A stretch of 64,000 nucleotides of DNA from Blastobasis lacticolella (GCA_905147135.1 LR990061.1:7230026-7294025), one strand, 5' to 3'. Shown: positions 1-12,149, numbered from the stretch's first letter. Numbers and translations: made by a program. Notes: a model not told the origin generated them from the sequence alone.

Positions 1-257
1 CCGACACAATACTGAATAGATTGGAAGCGACAGTCTCGGAATTTTTCACAATAGGCAACAGGATTACCGATTAATTTTTTAATTACTTAGGTAGTTTATT
101 TTATGGAGTTTTTATTCATCAATAAAGGCAAAGCTAAATATGTTTTTGAGTACCTACCTTGAATATAAACTTGATATGAACGTTTAATATTTCTAATTAG
201 ATGGGGCGATTAACAAAGTGTGGTACCTATGTATTTTGAAATACACGTAAACACCTC

Positions 258-432
258 AGTGTTTCGTTTGGACTATGACATGGGATCGTTCAAGAGGTAT
301 ATTAGAGGTCTCTTCAGCGGCGAGCAACGTATTGGTGACTCCCCTGGTGTTGCTGATGTCCATAGGCGGCGGTGACCACTTTCCATCAGGTGGCCCGCTT
401 GCCTGTTTGTCTGCCGTATAACATAAAAAAAA
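258..432 (+). mobile_element. LINE 3' end (CR1/Jockey-like), truncated
   Basis: This is the extreme 3' end of a non-LTR retrotransposon. It holds the last codons of the reverse-transcriptase ORF (a VFxLDYDMGSFKRYIRGLF-type ending), a short 3' UTR with the CATCAGGTGGCCCGC motif, and an A-rich tail after CATAAAAA. It is nearly identical to the copy at 47330-47553 and related to 41309-41412, so this is a multicopy family. The coding part is too short to be functional. The clade is inferred from the C-terminal motif only. Confidence 0.75.
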
Positions 433-2799
433 AGTAGGTGTATGCATTATTAAAATAATAAAAGGCTCACCCGATACCGACCCGAAAGTCATCGTACTCC
501 ACGATAGCCACAGTAACTTGTTGGTACGTTGTCCCCTCGTTTCCACACAATAAGGGAAGGGATGGGGGCAATGGAGAAACTTGGCTTTGTCAAACTTTTA
601 TATTGCCCGGAAAAAGTTTACTCTGGCGGCGTTATGGCTACTGCGGAGTCATAATGAATCGGATACGGGATTCGGGGACTTATCTGCTAATTTCAAGGGC
701 GATCGGATGTTTAAGATGGAGTGAAGTGCAGTAAGGTACTCGTGTAGTAAACATTGAAATAATTACACGAATAAAAATAAATAAAAACATCCCTACACAC
801 CCCACACACATGATGCCCCATATCATTACTGTATAATAATTATAACTTTAACTCATCATTTTAACAGCAGTCCCGATTGTTTCTACGGCGCATAAGAGGC
901 TGTGGTCCGCCTAAGGTCTGTCAAGTCACAAACTAGCAATTTCATACTGTGTCACTGTGTAGGTTAGGTATTTGAATAATGTTGGTATCAGGGGCTTGCA
1001 TAGAAATTCCTCGTGGGTGCATCGTCTCTGTAATAGTTTTATATCCAACAAAACATCGCAGCACACGACTACGTGTGCGCTTGCTTTCTCAAAACCACAG
1101 ACAACCAAAACCACGAGAACTTTCCAAAGAGTATCAAACCAGTAACTCGATGCGCCGTCAAAATCAATAATAGATAGAAACATCCCCACGCACCGCCGAA
1201 TCATCGTAAAACACTTCCACAAATAGATGCCAACACAAAACGGATCTGACAACTCCGACTGGTTTAGAGAGGTCATGATCATCGGCGACCCGCCATCCAT
1301 ATTGTTGTTAGCACTTGTCGAATGTACTCGTACACGCAAATTAGCTACTTGACAACCTAGTCACGTCACTGCTACCAGTTTTTGGGATTCCGTGTCGGAA
1401 GGTTGACAATGGAGGTATTGCTTAAGCTGGATCGACAGTATAAGTGTGGTATTGTCTCGTGATGTATCAGAAGTAGGTAGTTGAGCTACTTTTTATGTCA
1501 AAAAAGAACTGAATTATGCGTAGACGAAGTTGCAGGTCTAATCTATTAAGGAATGCGTCACGACACAGCGTCAGCGTAATTTGAATGCGTCATAAGCATC
1601 CACTGTGTAAGTCTGACATTATGAGACACATGAAATTTTTACAGAAAAACAATTTAAATTAAAAAAGAGTTAACACGAATACCCTTGCAAGATCCTACCT
1701 ACCAAGGTTTAGAATTTAATTAAATTTTACGAATCACGTTTTACTCTTGCACCACCAACCTTAAGGGGTAATTAAAATCGCCTAGTCACTTTTAACTTTA
1801 TGACTCCGATTTTGTGACTCCTTCATGATTAACAATATCATACGGGGCAAAATAGAGAGTCGCCTAAGTTTAGTGCAATGCATAACTTGTGTTAACACTA
1901 TGCGCAATGGTACGGAATCCTTCGTTAAAGCGACCGACTCGCACTCCATTGGTTTTTTATTGACCCATTGTTTGCGCGTACGCATACTGCGATATCGATT
2001 AATGGCTCGTTTGAATCAATTTTTAATCGCACTTAGTCTATGTCTAAGCTATAGGCTGATTTAATAACACTTAGTAGTCTTAAGTGTCCTGTCTAAACTA
2101 TAGGCTATCTAGATTATATTGTTGTATTCTATCTAGATATTGATTGTTTGCTGTTAGTGTTATTGTGTCCGGTAGGGTATAATTACACCTTATGTTGATT
2201 TGTATCTTAATAGTAATGGAATCATAGATGTAGAAAACATTTTATAGGAACGGAGAATCGAGTTTTGAGGTGTTCCAAATAGATGATTTTTATAAATTTT
2301 TGTGACGATGACAGTGTAGGTGTGCTGTTCGGGGAACACATTAGTACGCAAAGCATAAGCTACAGAGAATACAGCACTACGCGTACACATTATATTGGTA
2401 AGTTCGAGCCATAGCGATTCTTGCGTATAGCTGGTATCTGGGGCACTTCCGTGGCAAAAGTAGGTTGCACTACATAGCTTTTCTCGAAGTGTTTCGTCAA
2501 TTATTCAGAACCATAATATTCAGATATTCGGTCTAGACAATGCCAGTAAGCTCAAATTATAGCCAGTCATACTTTCTGACCAAAATGTAGGGTAGAGGAG
2601 CTTGGCTGTTCATGCGATTTGTTTACTTTTTCTCAGTGAAACCATTAAGAGTTTACTAGTAGCATAGCCACCCAATTTTACATGAAATGTTATTAGTGTA
2701 CCTATTTATTAGGCCCAATGTATTTCTAATGGATTAGGTACTGAATTTACGTGGCTTTTTATACCCTCAATCATTCGGTATTGGAGTAGTCCATCGATA
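433..2799. other. No recognisable gene; one short moth-type repeat
   Basis: AT-rich sequence without a supported gene. Open frames at 926-1339 (minus) and 1782-1985 (minus) show no motif I recognise. About 1895-1965 contains a GGTACGGAATCCTTCG...GACTCGCACTC core resembling a repeat common in Lepidoptera; that assignment is from general familiarity and is weak. Confidence 0.4.
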
Positions 2800-2899
2800 T
2801 ATTAGGTTTTAATGAGAGTTGAGTGTTAGATTTCTATCTATATCCAAAGTATTAGGTTTTAATGAGAGTTGAGTATTACATTTCTATCTATATCCATAG
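2800..2899. repeat. 50-bp tandem duplication (2 units)
   Basis: Two adjacent 50-bp units (2800-2849 and 2850-2899) both begin TATTAGGTTTTAATGAGAGT and end TCTATATCCA. They differ at only a few positions, so this is a local tandem duplication. It sits just before a copy of the landing-pad repeat. Confidence 0.9.
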
Positions 2900-3205
2900 T
2901 AAAAAACAAAGTCGCTTCCAGCTGTCTTCATCTATGTACGCTTTGATCTATTAAATTAAACTATGCAACAGATTTAATGCGGTTTTCAATAATATATAGA
3001 GTGATTTAAGGGGAAGGTTGAGAGAGTGGAGATTATGGCAATAACCTCCCCTTTCGTGGAAGAGGCCCTGAGTCCTGCAGTGGACTGTTACGGGCTGTGA
3101 TGATGATGATGAAGGGGAAGTTTTATAAGCAAGAAAAAAAGGCTAGACAGGGGCAAAGAAGGGTGTACGCGAACGAAGTCGCTCCGGGTCCAATAGTGAA
3201 TGAAT
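2900..3205 (+). mobile_element. Landing-pad repeat split by a family B copy
   Basis: The left part (about 2900-3019) has CAAAGTCGCTTCCAGCTGTC and ATGCGG. The right part (about 3114-3202) has CGAACGAAGTCGCTCCGGGT. The same ends bracket a different insertion at 21925-22560, and minus-strand copies lie near 27105-27290 and 40295-40455. Position 3020-3113 is a 5'-truncated family B copy ending in (GAT)n. The class of the outer repeat (Helitron-like or MITE) is not resolved. Confidence 0.6.
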
Positions 3206-3324
3206 ATTCTAGTCTGGCAAGAAGGTCGTAAAAAAATTGCTGCTCTTGCAACAATTGATGAATGAATGAATTTCTGTCAAACTGAGTATTTTTGCTGTCA
3301 AGTGGCGCCCTCAAATACACGAGG

Positions 3325-3752
3325 TACTTCTAGGGTTGCCAACCCTACTATATAATAGGAGTCTACCTACTATAAATTAAAAATTAAAATATAGTAGGCG
3401 AAACTACTATATTTAATTAGCACATTTCCAGTTACCGCAAAACGGAACGCGTCCTTATGGATCTTAAGATCCTCAAAAGAAAAATTTCCTGATGCAAATC
3501 GAATATTTCAGAATGATCTTGAGTCTTGACATTTGTATGACGTGACGTCAAACTCAAGTCAAATAAAACAAAACGTTATGAAGCTCAATTTAGCAGAAAA
3601 TATACATTTAAGAAACAATATAGGTACGTAGATTTTATTTAAAAAACCTACTATATATTTTTTGATTAATTCCCTACCTACTATATTTTTATGGCTTCTA
3701 AACCCGAAAATAATATATTTGGTCTAAAAAAGTTGGCAACCCTAGTTACTTC
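3325..3752. mobile_element. MITE with TAGGGTTGCCAAC ends
   Basis: The short terminal inverted repeat TAGGGTTGCCAAC begins at 3331 and its complement GTTGGCAACCCTA ends at 3744. The interior is AT-rich with repeated CCTACTATAT motifs. A TACTTC direct repeat flanks the element at 3325-3330 and 3747-3752 and may be the target duplication. There is no coding capacity. The superfamily is not determined. Confidence 0.65.
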
Positions 3753-4906
3753 CCAGACTGTACTGTCTTATGCAAAGTAGTCGGCTCATTGGTATAAATA
3801 GTAAATGAATTCCATTTGGTTTCGCTTATTATTCCAATACAAATATCGGTCTTATTAATTATTTATAGTAAAATAATAGTCTCCGGTGTTACATAATAAA
3901 ACACTTTTGTTTATTATGGTTGTAAAAAATGTGGTAATAGCGGTCCTGGAAAAACTTGTTATTCCTGTTTAGTTATTGGTTTTTACCATTCACGTGGTCT
4001 TTATGTTAAACCTCTATGTGTAAAATGTATCTGACTAAATACCTAGGTACCTGTACTCAATACCATAGTATTTGTTTTGTTGAAATTGGATTAGAAGTTT
4101 TGTAATTGATTTAAAGATGTGACCGTCCAATACTGTATTGGGTACCTATCTAAACAATAACAAAGTACCTACCTACCTAGGACATTTTCCATAATGTAAA
4201 TATAATTATTTATAATATTTTGTATATTAGAACTATTATATAACTATTTACGAGGCGTAGTCGAGTTTAGTGGGAAATAATTCCATACACACACAGTCAC
4301 AAACATATACAGGAAAGTTTGAATTTTGAATTTGATTATGACATATTTAGGTATTTCGCCTATATTTCGCCGCGCCCGGACGCCTGACAAAACATTACAA
4401 AAATAAAGTGTTGCATAATGAATAAAAAGTAATTTTATGATACAGCTGTTATGAAAATAGTATAGAAAATTCTATATAATAAATCGTTTTTATAAATTTT
4501 GTACACTGGCATGAAATAAGTTTATCCATAAACGACTGTTTTCGAATTTGTAATTACAACACTACGTTATAGATAAAACATAATTTCAGACGTCTTCCTA
4601 CACATTGTACTGCGTTAGTATCTCTCTAAATACTTAATGGTATTCCCGCCTAAAGTTGGAAGTAAAAACGTGCCTCCAGACCTTGGTCTGCTGAAGACTC
4701 AGTTTCTCTATAAACTATTCAGCACTGCGTCGATCGCCCCCGGGAGCCGGCAGCTGGTTTACTCGAGTTCGGGCCAGTTTTCTCCCCATAAATTTTTATT
4801 AGGTCCAATTATGACCCGCAAAGTTTTGGGGTGCGACACCGTTGCTCCCGAGCTGTTTAGGGCTGGCTCGGGGCCTTGTTTTGGCAAATAATAAGTCTAT
4901 TTAACC
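3753..4906. other. No recognisable gene
   Basis: AT-rich until about 4620, then a GC-richer block (4637-4891) with an open frame of 84 codons that matches no family I recognise. Nothing else is supported. Confidence 0.4.
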
Positions 4907-5702
4907 GTTGCCGTGTGGTGTCCGGCAGAGTAGAATAGCACTAATCCCTTACACTCGTGGATTTTGTACTCGTACAAGGCGACTAATGTTTTCGAGGCAA
5001 AAGATCTATAGTCTCCATAGACTCGATAATGGGTAACAGCGTTTTATATAGTTGTATTGTGTTTAGCACAAGTCCGATCATGCATGGAATACTGCTGCCA
5101 TCTCTGGGATGGATCAGCCAAATACCAACTGGCCGCTTTGGATTCGATGGAAAAACGTGCAAAGAAGATAATTTGTGATCCGCAATTAATTGAGGCTAAG
5201 CTGCAGAGCCTCGAGCATCGGCGCAGGGTTGCGTGTCTGTCGGTTTTCTACAGTTTGCATTTCGGAGAGTGTGCGAAACAGTTGCACGAACTCATTCCGC
5301 CAGCCCCTTTCGGCCATCGGGAGACGTGATCCGGGCCGGCGCTTTATCCTTATGTCGTGGATCTTCCAGCTACCCGCACGAGCCGCTTGGGTTCAATCTT
5401 TATAATGCGAACGGCTAAGGAATGGAACGCGTTGCCTGCGAGTGTGTTCCCTGTTCACTATAATCTGCACGCCTTCAAGGCTAGAGTAAATAGGCTGTTC
5501 CTAGACAGGCATGCTCCATCTTCGACCGCATCGTCACTTACCACCAGGTGAGATGGCGATCAAATGCCTGGATAGTCTAAAAAAAGAAAAAAATTATGAC
5601 ACTGCGATCTCCAACCAAGCATGTTGATTATGCAATAACCTCCCCTTTCGTGGGAGATGACCTAAGTCATGCATTGGACTGTTACGGGCTGTGATGATGA
5701 AG
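4907..5702 (+). mobile_element. Family B SINE-like repeat split by a LINE
   Basis: The left part (4907-5055) carries the family head GTGTGGTGTCCGGCAGAGTA and the GTACAAGGCGACTAATG core. The right part (about 5590-5702) carries CACTGCGATCTCCAACC, CCTCCCCTTTCGTGGGAG and the end GGGCTGTGATGATGA. Both halves align to intact copies such as 7612-7876, so the roughly 535 bp between them is a later insertion. Confidence 0.8.
5056..5589 (+). pseudogene. LINE reverse transcriptase C-terminal fragment
   Basis: This 5'-truncated non-LTR retrotransposon begins with the RT thumb/C-terminal region (CMEYCCHLWDGS, then LxSLExRRRVACLSVFYSLHFG, then LHELIPPAPF) and ends with AKEWNALPASVFP and NLHAFKARVNRLFLD, a short 3' UTR and a poly-A tail near 5578-5592. 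The conserved motifs sit in three successive reading segments (5057-5329, about 5320-5405, 5357-5551), so at least two frameshifts have broken it. The YADD catalytic box is absent. The same family appears at 13740-13990. Jockey/CR1-like is inferred from the C-terminal motif. It is nested in a family B repeat, so it is younger than that copy. Confidence 0.85.
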
Positions 5703-5828
5703 TCTATTTAACTAGCACCATGTATTTTTTAAACCATCGACGAAAACAGAGGGATGTTATAAGTCTGACGTTATAAGTCTGTGGCTTTGTGTACGTCTGT
5801 GGCATCGTTGATCCCGAACCTATGGATC

Positions 5829-5912
5829 GTTTTTTTTTTAATGTCATACGGTAGGCAAACAGGCAAGCGGGCCACCTGATGGAAAGTGGTCACCACTGCC
5901 TATAGACATGTG
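5829..5912 (-). mobile_element. SINE-like element 3' end
   Basis: On the minus strand this ends CATCAGGTGGCCCGCTTGCC...CAT followed by an A-tail. It matches the 3' end of the elements at 22024-22377 and 50091-50434. The 5' part is absent. Confidence 0.7.
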
Positions 5913-7611
5913 ATTTGGATGGGGGTTTTCTCTAGTTTTAGTTTAGAGATCGGTTTTGTGGTTTGTAAAATATTTGAGTTTAAGCAAACTTGGTCAGGGA
6001 TTATCGGACTTTTTCTGCCGATTATTTGGTAAGAAAATTATTATGGACGTCTTTGATATGCCATCGTTGCTTTCCATCAGGTGAGTTGAGGTCAAATGCA
6101 AGCCTACTGATAAAAAAAGATTCTGTCAGTGGATTTTGAGTGTAACTTTTATGCATTTCCTGGCCCTTTTTAAAACAGCAAAATATAAATTTCCTATTAT
6201 AGAAATTTGATATGTTTTCTGTTTACGGTATTTAATTTTTTTCCTCCAGAACGGCACCCCTAGGAGTGTACTTGTATCAAGGGCGAATTTTCTTTGCGTC
6301 GTATGAATTATAAGGTGATGAAATGAGACTCAACATTTTGGAGCTGTTTCGGTAGTCCTCTCAGAATATTTAATTAAAATTGCCTCTTGTATGTTTAATG
6401 AACAAATTGATTAGAAAATATAGTAAATCTAATAAAATTACTTGCAATTTAAGTATGTGCAGTGTAGGTTTTCGTTATTTTGATGATAAGTTTACATAGG
6501 TACCCCTATATGGGCCCAATAAGTTTAATGTGAGTAGTAGAAATATCGAAACATAAATTTAATTACTTTACAATTTGTGTTGCGTCTTCGTGATGGAACT
6601 CCATCCAAGAGAGGCTTGTCCGAAGATAAGTAATTCGAAACCGGTTGTAATTTAATAAAATTTTTATAATAAAGAGGAACTAGTGTAAAAAAGGTAATTT
6701 AATTCAAATTTTGATTTTTTAAATTAACTGTTTAGTGTATACACAGAAAACAGAAAATGGTTGTTACATAAAAAAGGTAAATATTAAGATGATTACAGGC
6801 TAGGAGAAATCCCAGTAGATAGGCCTACCGCAGTCAGAACACGCAAATAAGTTTATAAAACCAATTTTTGTTTTCTCTGGGGCTGAGAGATCCATACAAT
6901 CAATTACACATGAAAATACACACTAAACACATATTTTACACTGCACATGTTGTATTTATGTATTTAAATCTATTTATATAAAATGTTTTTCGTCCGTGCC
7001 TCACTCAGCAAGTCTAACTGAAAACCAACCTGGTCTCCGCCAGGGCATGAAGCTGAGTGAGGTCCCTTCTACACAACACACCACATCCATATGCAACGGC
7101 TCTGTTCTTAATTTTTCTTTAATCCGTGTATGATTGTCTAGTTGTTTCATAATTTCATGTTGTTTGTTTTTATTGGTTTTGTTTGTGCATTTTTATGTAA
7201 CTTTATTTTTATTTTTGTTATTGTTTAATGGCTCTGGAATCGAACCACTGACCTAAAATAATACCTATATTGTTGGGGGTCTGTGTTTCGAAGCCGATCT
7301 AAGCCATCATGTAATGTGTTTGTGGTGTTATTTGTATAAAAAAATGTAAAAAAAATGACGTGTCTGCAAAACAAATTGCTTCAAATAGAACAACACAAAA
7401 ACGTAATAGAATCATTAAAAAGTGTTTATCGCAATATTCAAATAAAATAATATGAAAATGATAAGCATATTTCTTAACGACTTGTCAATAAAAACTGTGC
7501 GGAAGACGTAGCGTGAGAATAGCATTAAAAAAATGTTAAGTATACGCGTTATTTCGAAAACTGTCGAGTGTTATTTATTTATTTTATGACTAATAAATAT
7601 AGAAGCTAGAT
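5913..7611. other. No recognisable gene
   Basis: AT-rich. A degraded LINE tail (CATCAGGTGAGTTGAGGTCAA) lies at about 6060-6112. The segment around 7000-7340 has a moderately GC-rich block (GTCTCCGCCAGGGCATGAAG) that looks repeat-derived but matches nothing else in the window. No conserved coding sequence is seen. Confidence 0.4.
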
Positions 7612-7876
7612 TGGCCGTGTGGTGTGCGGCAAAGTAGAATAGCACCAACCCCTTACACTCGTGGGTGTCGTACAAGGCGACTAATGTTTAGATGAATAAA
7701 TCTAAGTCTCCGTAGGCTGGAAAATGGGCAGCAGCGTTTTCCATTGTTATATTTATTATACTGCGATCTCCAACCCGCCTGCCAAGCGTGGAGATTACGG
7801 CAATAACCTCCTCTTTCGTGGAGAGGCCCTTAGTCCTGCAGTGGACTGTTTATGGGCTGTGATGATGTGATGATGA
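7612..7876 (+). mobile_element. Family B SINE-like repeat, near full length
   Basis: This about 265-bp copy runs from GGCCGTGTGGTGTGCGGCAA to a GATGATGTGATGATG tail. Internal landmarks are CACTCGTGGGTGTCGTACAA, CACTGCGATCTCCAACCCGC and CAGTGGACTGTT. It is noncoding, and no clear pol III A and B boxes were seen. The family occurs at least nine times on both strands. Confidence 0.85.
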
Positions 7877-8339
7877 AATATAGAAGAAGAGGAATAGAAG
7901 CCATATTTACTGTGTCCAATGAAAATAAATCATCTTAGTGTCAATATCCCATAGTCAGAAACAAATAAATTGGATATAAAGGCATAGAAGGAGCCAACTT
8001 TACAGCTGAAATTACAACCATATCACAATCTATATTTTGTTTCCTTTTTTATGGTGCAACTATCGTGTAGGAAAAGGACGGCTATAAGTTGTCATTTACT
8101 CCTCAATATCCACTGCTGTTGTCAAATTTATTGGCCTTGGTCATCTTAATGTAAGCTTTTTGTATGAAATTGAGTCATTTGTATAGAGTAGTGAGATATT
8201 GACGGTGTACATTCTCTATAGATCGAGGCTCCATCTATGCTATATGTCTAATATCTTTTGTCAGAAAAGTTACGTTAGGGGATCTCACAGAGCGTGCAAG
8301 AGCCAGTTGAGTGGCGATCGGCACTATAATCTGTCCAAA

Positions 8340-8526
8340 CTGACTTGTCTTATTTAGTTAAGGAAATTATGTATTTAAATGGATAATGTGCAACAATATT
8401 CGTTGAAACTCACATTCTATGTGTTTCTTATATAATTCTCGACATCTATACACAATATACGTAGCGTGATTGATACGGCAAGTCGTGATTTTGGACATTG
8501 TTTGTTTACCAAATAAGACAAGTAAA
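8340..8526. mobile_element. 187-bp MITE, copy 1
   Basis: The inverted ends are CTGACTTGTCTTATTT on the left and AAATAAGACAAGT on the right. A second full-length copy (46174-46358) has the same ends and interior (CACATTCTATGTGTTTCTTA, GATACGGCAAGTCGTGATTT). Noncoding. The antisense open frame that overlaps it (8367-8771) runs on into a different MITE and is not a gene. Confidence 0.85.
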
Positions 8527-8643
8527 TTTAAACAGATCATAATTATGTATGCGTCCGTCAAAATGAACGATATTGTCCAATCATAGTGATGCATTGTAGG
8601 AACGCCTATTAAAATTACTTTACTTAGGTATGCGCTTATGACA

Positions 8644-8850
8644 TTTAAATTCAGAAGCAAAAAGCGTGACAGCAAATCAAATTGGAATGTATTGCTCATT
8701 AAATATGGTCCATTTTGTATTACGCCTTTTAAAAAAGCGGAGCGACGCGTAACACAATATAAGTGATACAAAAATGGACCTTATTTTATGAGCAATACAT
8801 TTCACATTGATTTGCTCTTACGATTTTTGCTACAAAATTCAGACGACTGA
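8644..8850. mobile_element. MITE with AAATTCAG...AGCAAAAAGCG ends, copy 1
   Basis: The left arm AGCAAAAAGCGTGACAGCAA is mirrored by the right arm TTTGCTCTTACGATTTTTGCT. A second copy with better preserved arms lies at 23045-23231. Both share the interior CAAAAATGGACCTTATTTTA. Noncoding, roughly 180-200 bp. Confidence 0.85.
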
Positions 8851-9322
8851 ATTGTTTTTGACTACAGTTGTTATGATGTTTCTTACAATTTTGTGGTAAC
8901 AGATGAAATATCCGGGACACAGACTGCGTAGGCGCTCGATTCAACGCACCAATGGCTCTGCTTATCAGATAACATCTTAATCAACGTGGATTTATTTGTA
9001 GTTAGATACAACAGACGATACTGCGTCATGCTAACGGTTTATTTGGATCAGTGTGTAATTCTATATTTGGAGTTTGATGTTGGTTAGGGAAAATCTTGCT
9101 TTTAAATGTGATTGGTTAAATTAGTACCTAAATTAATTTTGTTACAACAGCCTTTGGATAGGTCCATAGATAGTGTTGTCTGGCAATAAACTATTTTATT
9201 TTACCTACTTATTATTATTTTTTTTTTTTTTTGTATTTTTATAGGTATTCAAATAGGTAAATATTGCACATTGGCACAGAGTTTTATTTCCATCACACAC
9301 TTGTGAGTAAATAAGAAGCTAA
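8851..9322. other. No recognisable feature
   Basis: AT-rich intergenic sequence with a poly-T run near 9219-9232. Confidence 0.4.
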
Positions 9323-9530
9323 ATCTTGGCGATGTCCGGCTTGTGCTATCACGTACGAGGGCCCGGGGCCGCCATGACCATGATCCAGGATTTGGCAGAT
9401 CAGAGAATTACAATGGAGCAACTGCCATCTGATCTCCGTGATTCCGCTACCAGAGGAACCTGACCAGATTGGATCATGATTTCATATTCATCGTCTGAAT
9501 ATGCAGGTTTCTGCACCATGTTTGCACCAT
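9323..9530 (-). mobile_element. SINE family A, diverged partial copy
   Basis: This matches the body of the tRNA-headed SINE (for example 61382-61741): CCATGACCATGATCCAGGAT, TGGCAGATCAG, then GACCAGATTGGATCATG. It lacks the tRNA-like head. Multiple substitutions make it an old copy. Confidence 0.8.
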
Positions 9531-10497
9531 CTATTTACAAGGAGATAAAACTTGTTTTTTTCTCTATAACTGCCAAATGGAAAACGTCTTATTGTCTTTT
9601 TCATTTTTACATGGTGTCTGTGCGGTCCCTTCGCATACGCTTCTCGATCGTTGCGCGTACGCCGATCTGTCTCTGTGTGTTTTGTAAGCGAAGGTGTGTA
9701 AACGGGCTCTACTTCGTAATCTCGACACTCGAGCTTAGGGAGTGACCCGCCGTCCTGTACTGGAAAATATATTACAGCTTTACAACGCAGCATGGTCTTA
9801 TTGTCCGTGTCCTAGATTCTCGATGGCACTCCATCGGAGTATCGCAGCAATTTTAATTACGGACGGCCATTAATTCTCCGATGCTTCAGTAGCCAAGCGT
9901 TAATGGTCGATGTAATACAAAAATAACAACTGCAATGTATTTATCTTCGCTTATTCATTTACTAGAATGTAATACTTAGTAAACTCTATTAAAGCGCCAA
10001 AACTCATTAATTTAGATCAGTTAATTACATGGGATTAGCTTCTAGCTTAATTAGTTTAAGAATTAATACATTTCTAAACGAAATAATCACGAAAGTCGAT
10101 TAGATCATCTCTGTTTCAACGAATTCGAATGAGTTTTGACTACACGATAACTGAGACCAATTGAAATGAGTAGGGAATACTGTAAACGGATCCAGCTTAA
10201 GATTTGTTAGTAATTACGAAATAGGAGACTTCGTGGAGAATAGGAGAATATTAGGAGGACAATTATTAATTGAGCACTTTGATGAGAGCAATTGTGCTCG
10301 GCGTTGCCGGAAACTGGCCGGGAATTATCGTAATGATTTATTCACGACTGGAGCGTTCCCGGATCAAATCCGTGGAAAGTTAGCCAGGGTAGGGGTTCGA
10401 CTATGTATGCTTGACGTAATCGCTTTGCTAACGGAGTAGTAAAGTAGATAGGGCAGTAAAGTCTCGAATTGCGACCACGTTGCGGAAGACGCAGCGT
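9531..10497. other. No recognisable gene
   Basis: Contains open frames of up to about 100 codons on both strands (9488-9793 minus, 9476-9745 plus) that overlap the SINE remnant and show no conserved motif. GCGGAAGACGCAGCGTGGG near 10482-10500 resembles a motif in a LINE 3' end at about 46010. Confidence 0.4.
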
Positions 10498-11130
10498 GGG
10501 TATTGATTGATTGATTTATTTCGTAAATAAAAAACTTACAAGTCAGATAGAAAATTCAATAGTGATTATAAACTAATTACAAGCACGTACATATTCACGA
10601 GTGTCATACCATTCAATCTTTACCTTTAGCATTTCATACACAAGTCTAAGTAAATTACATTCATTATTTAATAATGTACCCATAATACATTTACCGTTTT
10701 AGTAAAAATATTCACAAATACCTACATCTTAATACTAAAAACACACACAATATCACAATAATTACAAAAGTCGTCCACACCGCTGCCGCCCGGAATGGTG
10801 CCCAGAAAGCTGTTGCTATCTTGTTGTTGTTGGTTTTTAGTATCTCACAAAAATGTTGAGTTTCAGTATATGAATACTGGAGGGTAGAATTGTATTTTTA
10901 ATTAGAAATGTAAGTGTAATGTTGTTGTAAATTTTTATGCACCGCCTGCAATTTTTATTACCAGTTTTCGGGGTAGACTGGTAGATAACCTATACTCCAC
11001 CTTTGTACTATTTTGTGCATAAAGTATTAAATAAAAATAAATAAAATAAAAGCTGGCTGCGTTTCCTCGTTGTATAGCGATGATATTCTATTGCCCGAGG
11101 AACGAGCAAGTTACATAGTGGCACCGTCGG
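10498..11130 (-). mobile_element. LINE 3' UTR split by another retroelement
   Basis: On the minus strand this is a LINE 3' end with the sequence reading, on the plus strand, AAGTCGTCCACACCGCTGCC...GTGCCCAGAAAGCT, continuing at 11055 with GGCTGCGTTTCCTCGTTG and CCCGAGGAACGAGC. The uninterrupted relative at 18001-18245 shows these halves are contiguous. A 237-bp element (10812-11048) separates them. Confidence 0.8.
10812..11048 (+). mobile_element. LINE/SINE 3' fragment nested in a LINE UTR
   Basis: The insertion is flanked by AAAGCT direct repeats (10806-10811 and 11049-11054). It ends with ATAAAG and an AAATAAAAATAAATAAAATA tail, as for a target-primed retroelement. No coding sequence is seen. 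Confidence 0.75.
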
Positions 11131-12149
11131 ATTCGCATTCGTTTAGATTATTCCAGATTCATTATTGACGCTGATAAGGGATCGTGGTCCGATTTCTGTG
11201 AGCTCGTATTGCGAGTTGTTCGACTTTGGTATTTCGAGATGTTTCGTAGCATCGAGCACAGAGCCATTAGACAAGTTAGTGTGGGCAATAGAAATTAATT
11301 CAAACTAATAGTTGAGGTACGGGGTCCCCCCCGTACTGTATTATAGCTTTGTGGTACGAACCAACAGTGTAATAGGACCATGGTGTGTTTATCGCCGGGT
11401 ACTTTATATATCATTTTGGGTATATCACTATTTGAGATCAGATTCAGAATCAGATTGACCATTTCCAAGAAATTGAAAAAATTGCTATTATTTTTAGAGG
11501 TTTGTATTCGCAACTCTCTAACTTCTGATCTAACACGAATCTGCCGTAAAAAGCATCTGCCGCAAAGAGAATCTGCCATAACCAGAGCCTGTCTTTAACG
11601 GGAGAATTGACTACATCGTCGTTGTGATCTAAATCAACATACGTTGGTGTGTAAATTACTTATAGAAAATTGAAGATTTACGACCGTATCGTAAACAATT
11701 CATGTAGGTACTCGTATGAGAATGCATTATTTCGCACTACGGTGTTGTAGGAAGCGATCGCCCTAGATTGCGCCTCTACCTGAGTCTGTACTCGGTGTCA
11801 TGCAATGCAGCTATGCAATCGGTTTGGGAGTATCGAGTTATGTGAGAAACTTGATGCGAGCATTTGCTTTACAGGATCTAGAATTCGCATGCCTGTTTAC
11901 TGTTCGCAATTTAAATTCAAACAGGAATAACGTACGAGTACCTAGAACCTACCTTTTGGTGAAATAATTTTAGAAATCGGTGCAGTCGTTTCGGAGATTG
12001 GCTTTGATATACAAAACTTACCTATATCTTTTATAATATTTAGTTTATATGCATTTTAACAAGTCTTCTTTTGTTCTCAGGTAAGCTGACCTAATTGGTG
12101 GAGAGGCTGTGTAAGTTTTATAAGAACAAAGTACATCGGTACATTATTT
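11131..12149. other. No recognisable gene
   Basis: Contains an ATCTGCCGYAAA motif repeated three times at about 11520-11580 and a small palindrome around 11436-11460 (GATCAGATTCAGAATCAGAT). An antisense open frame of 94 codons here has no conserved motif. Confidence 0.4.

Noticed and set aside
926..1339. 137-codon antisense open frame
   Set aside because: No recognised domain, no supporting context, and frames of this length occur by chance in 64 kb.
2800..2899. Repeat units resembling a CRISPR array
   Set aside because: Only two directly adjacent 50-bp units without spacers, in a eukaryotic genome.
4637..4891. 84-codon open frame in a GC-richer block
   Set aside because: No family resemblance; proline/serine/glycine-rich translation is expected from the base composition.
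8367..8771. 134-codon antisense open frame
   Set aside because: It crosses two unrelated MITEs (8340-8526 and 8644-8850), so it cannot be one protein.
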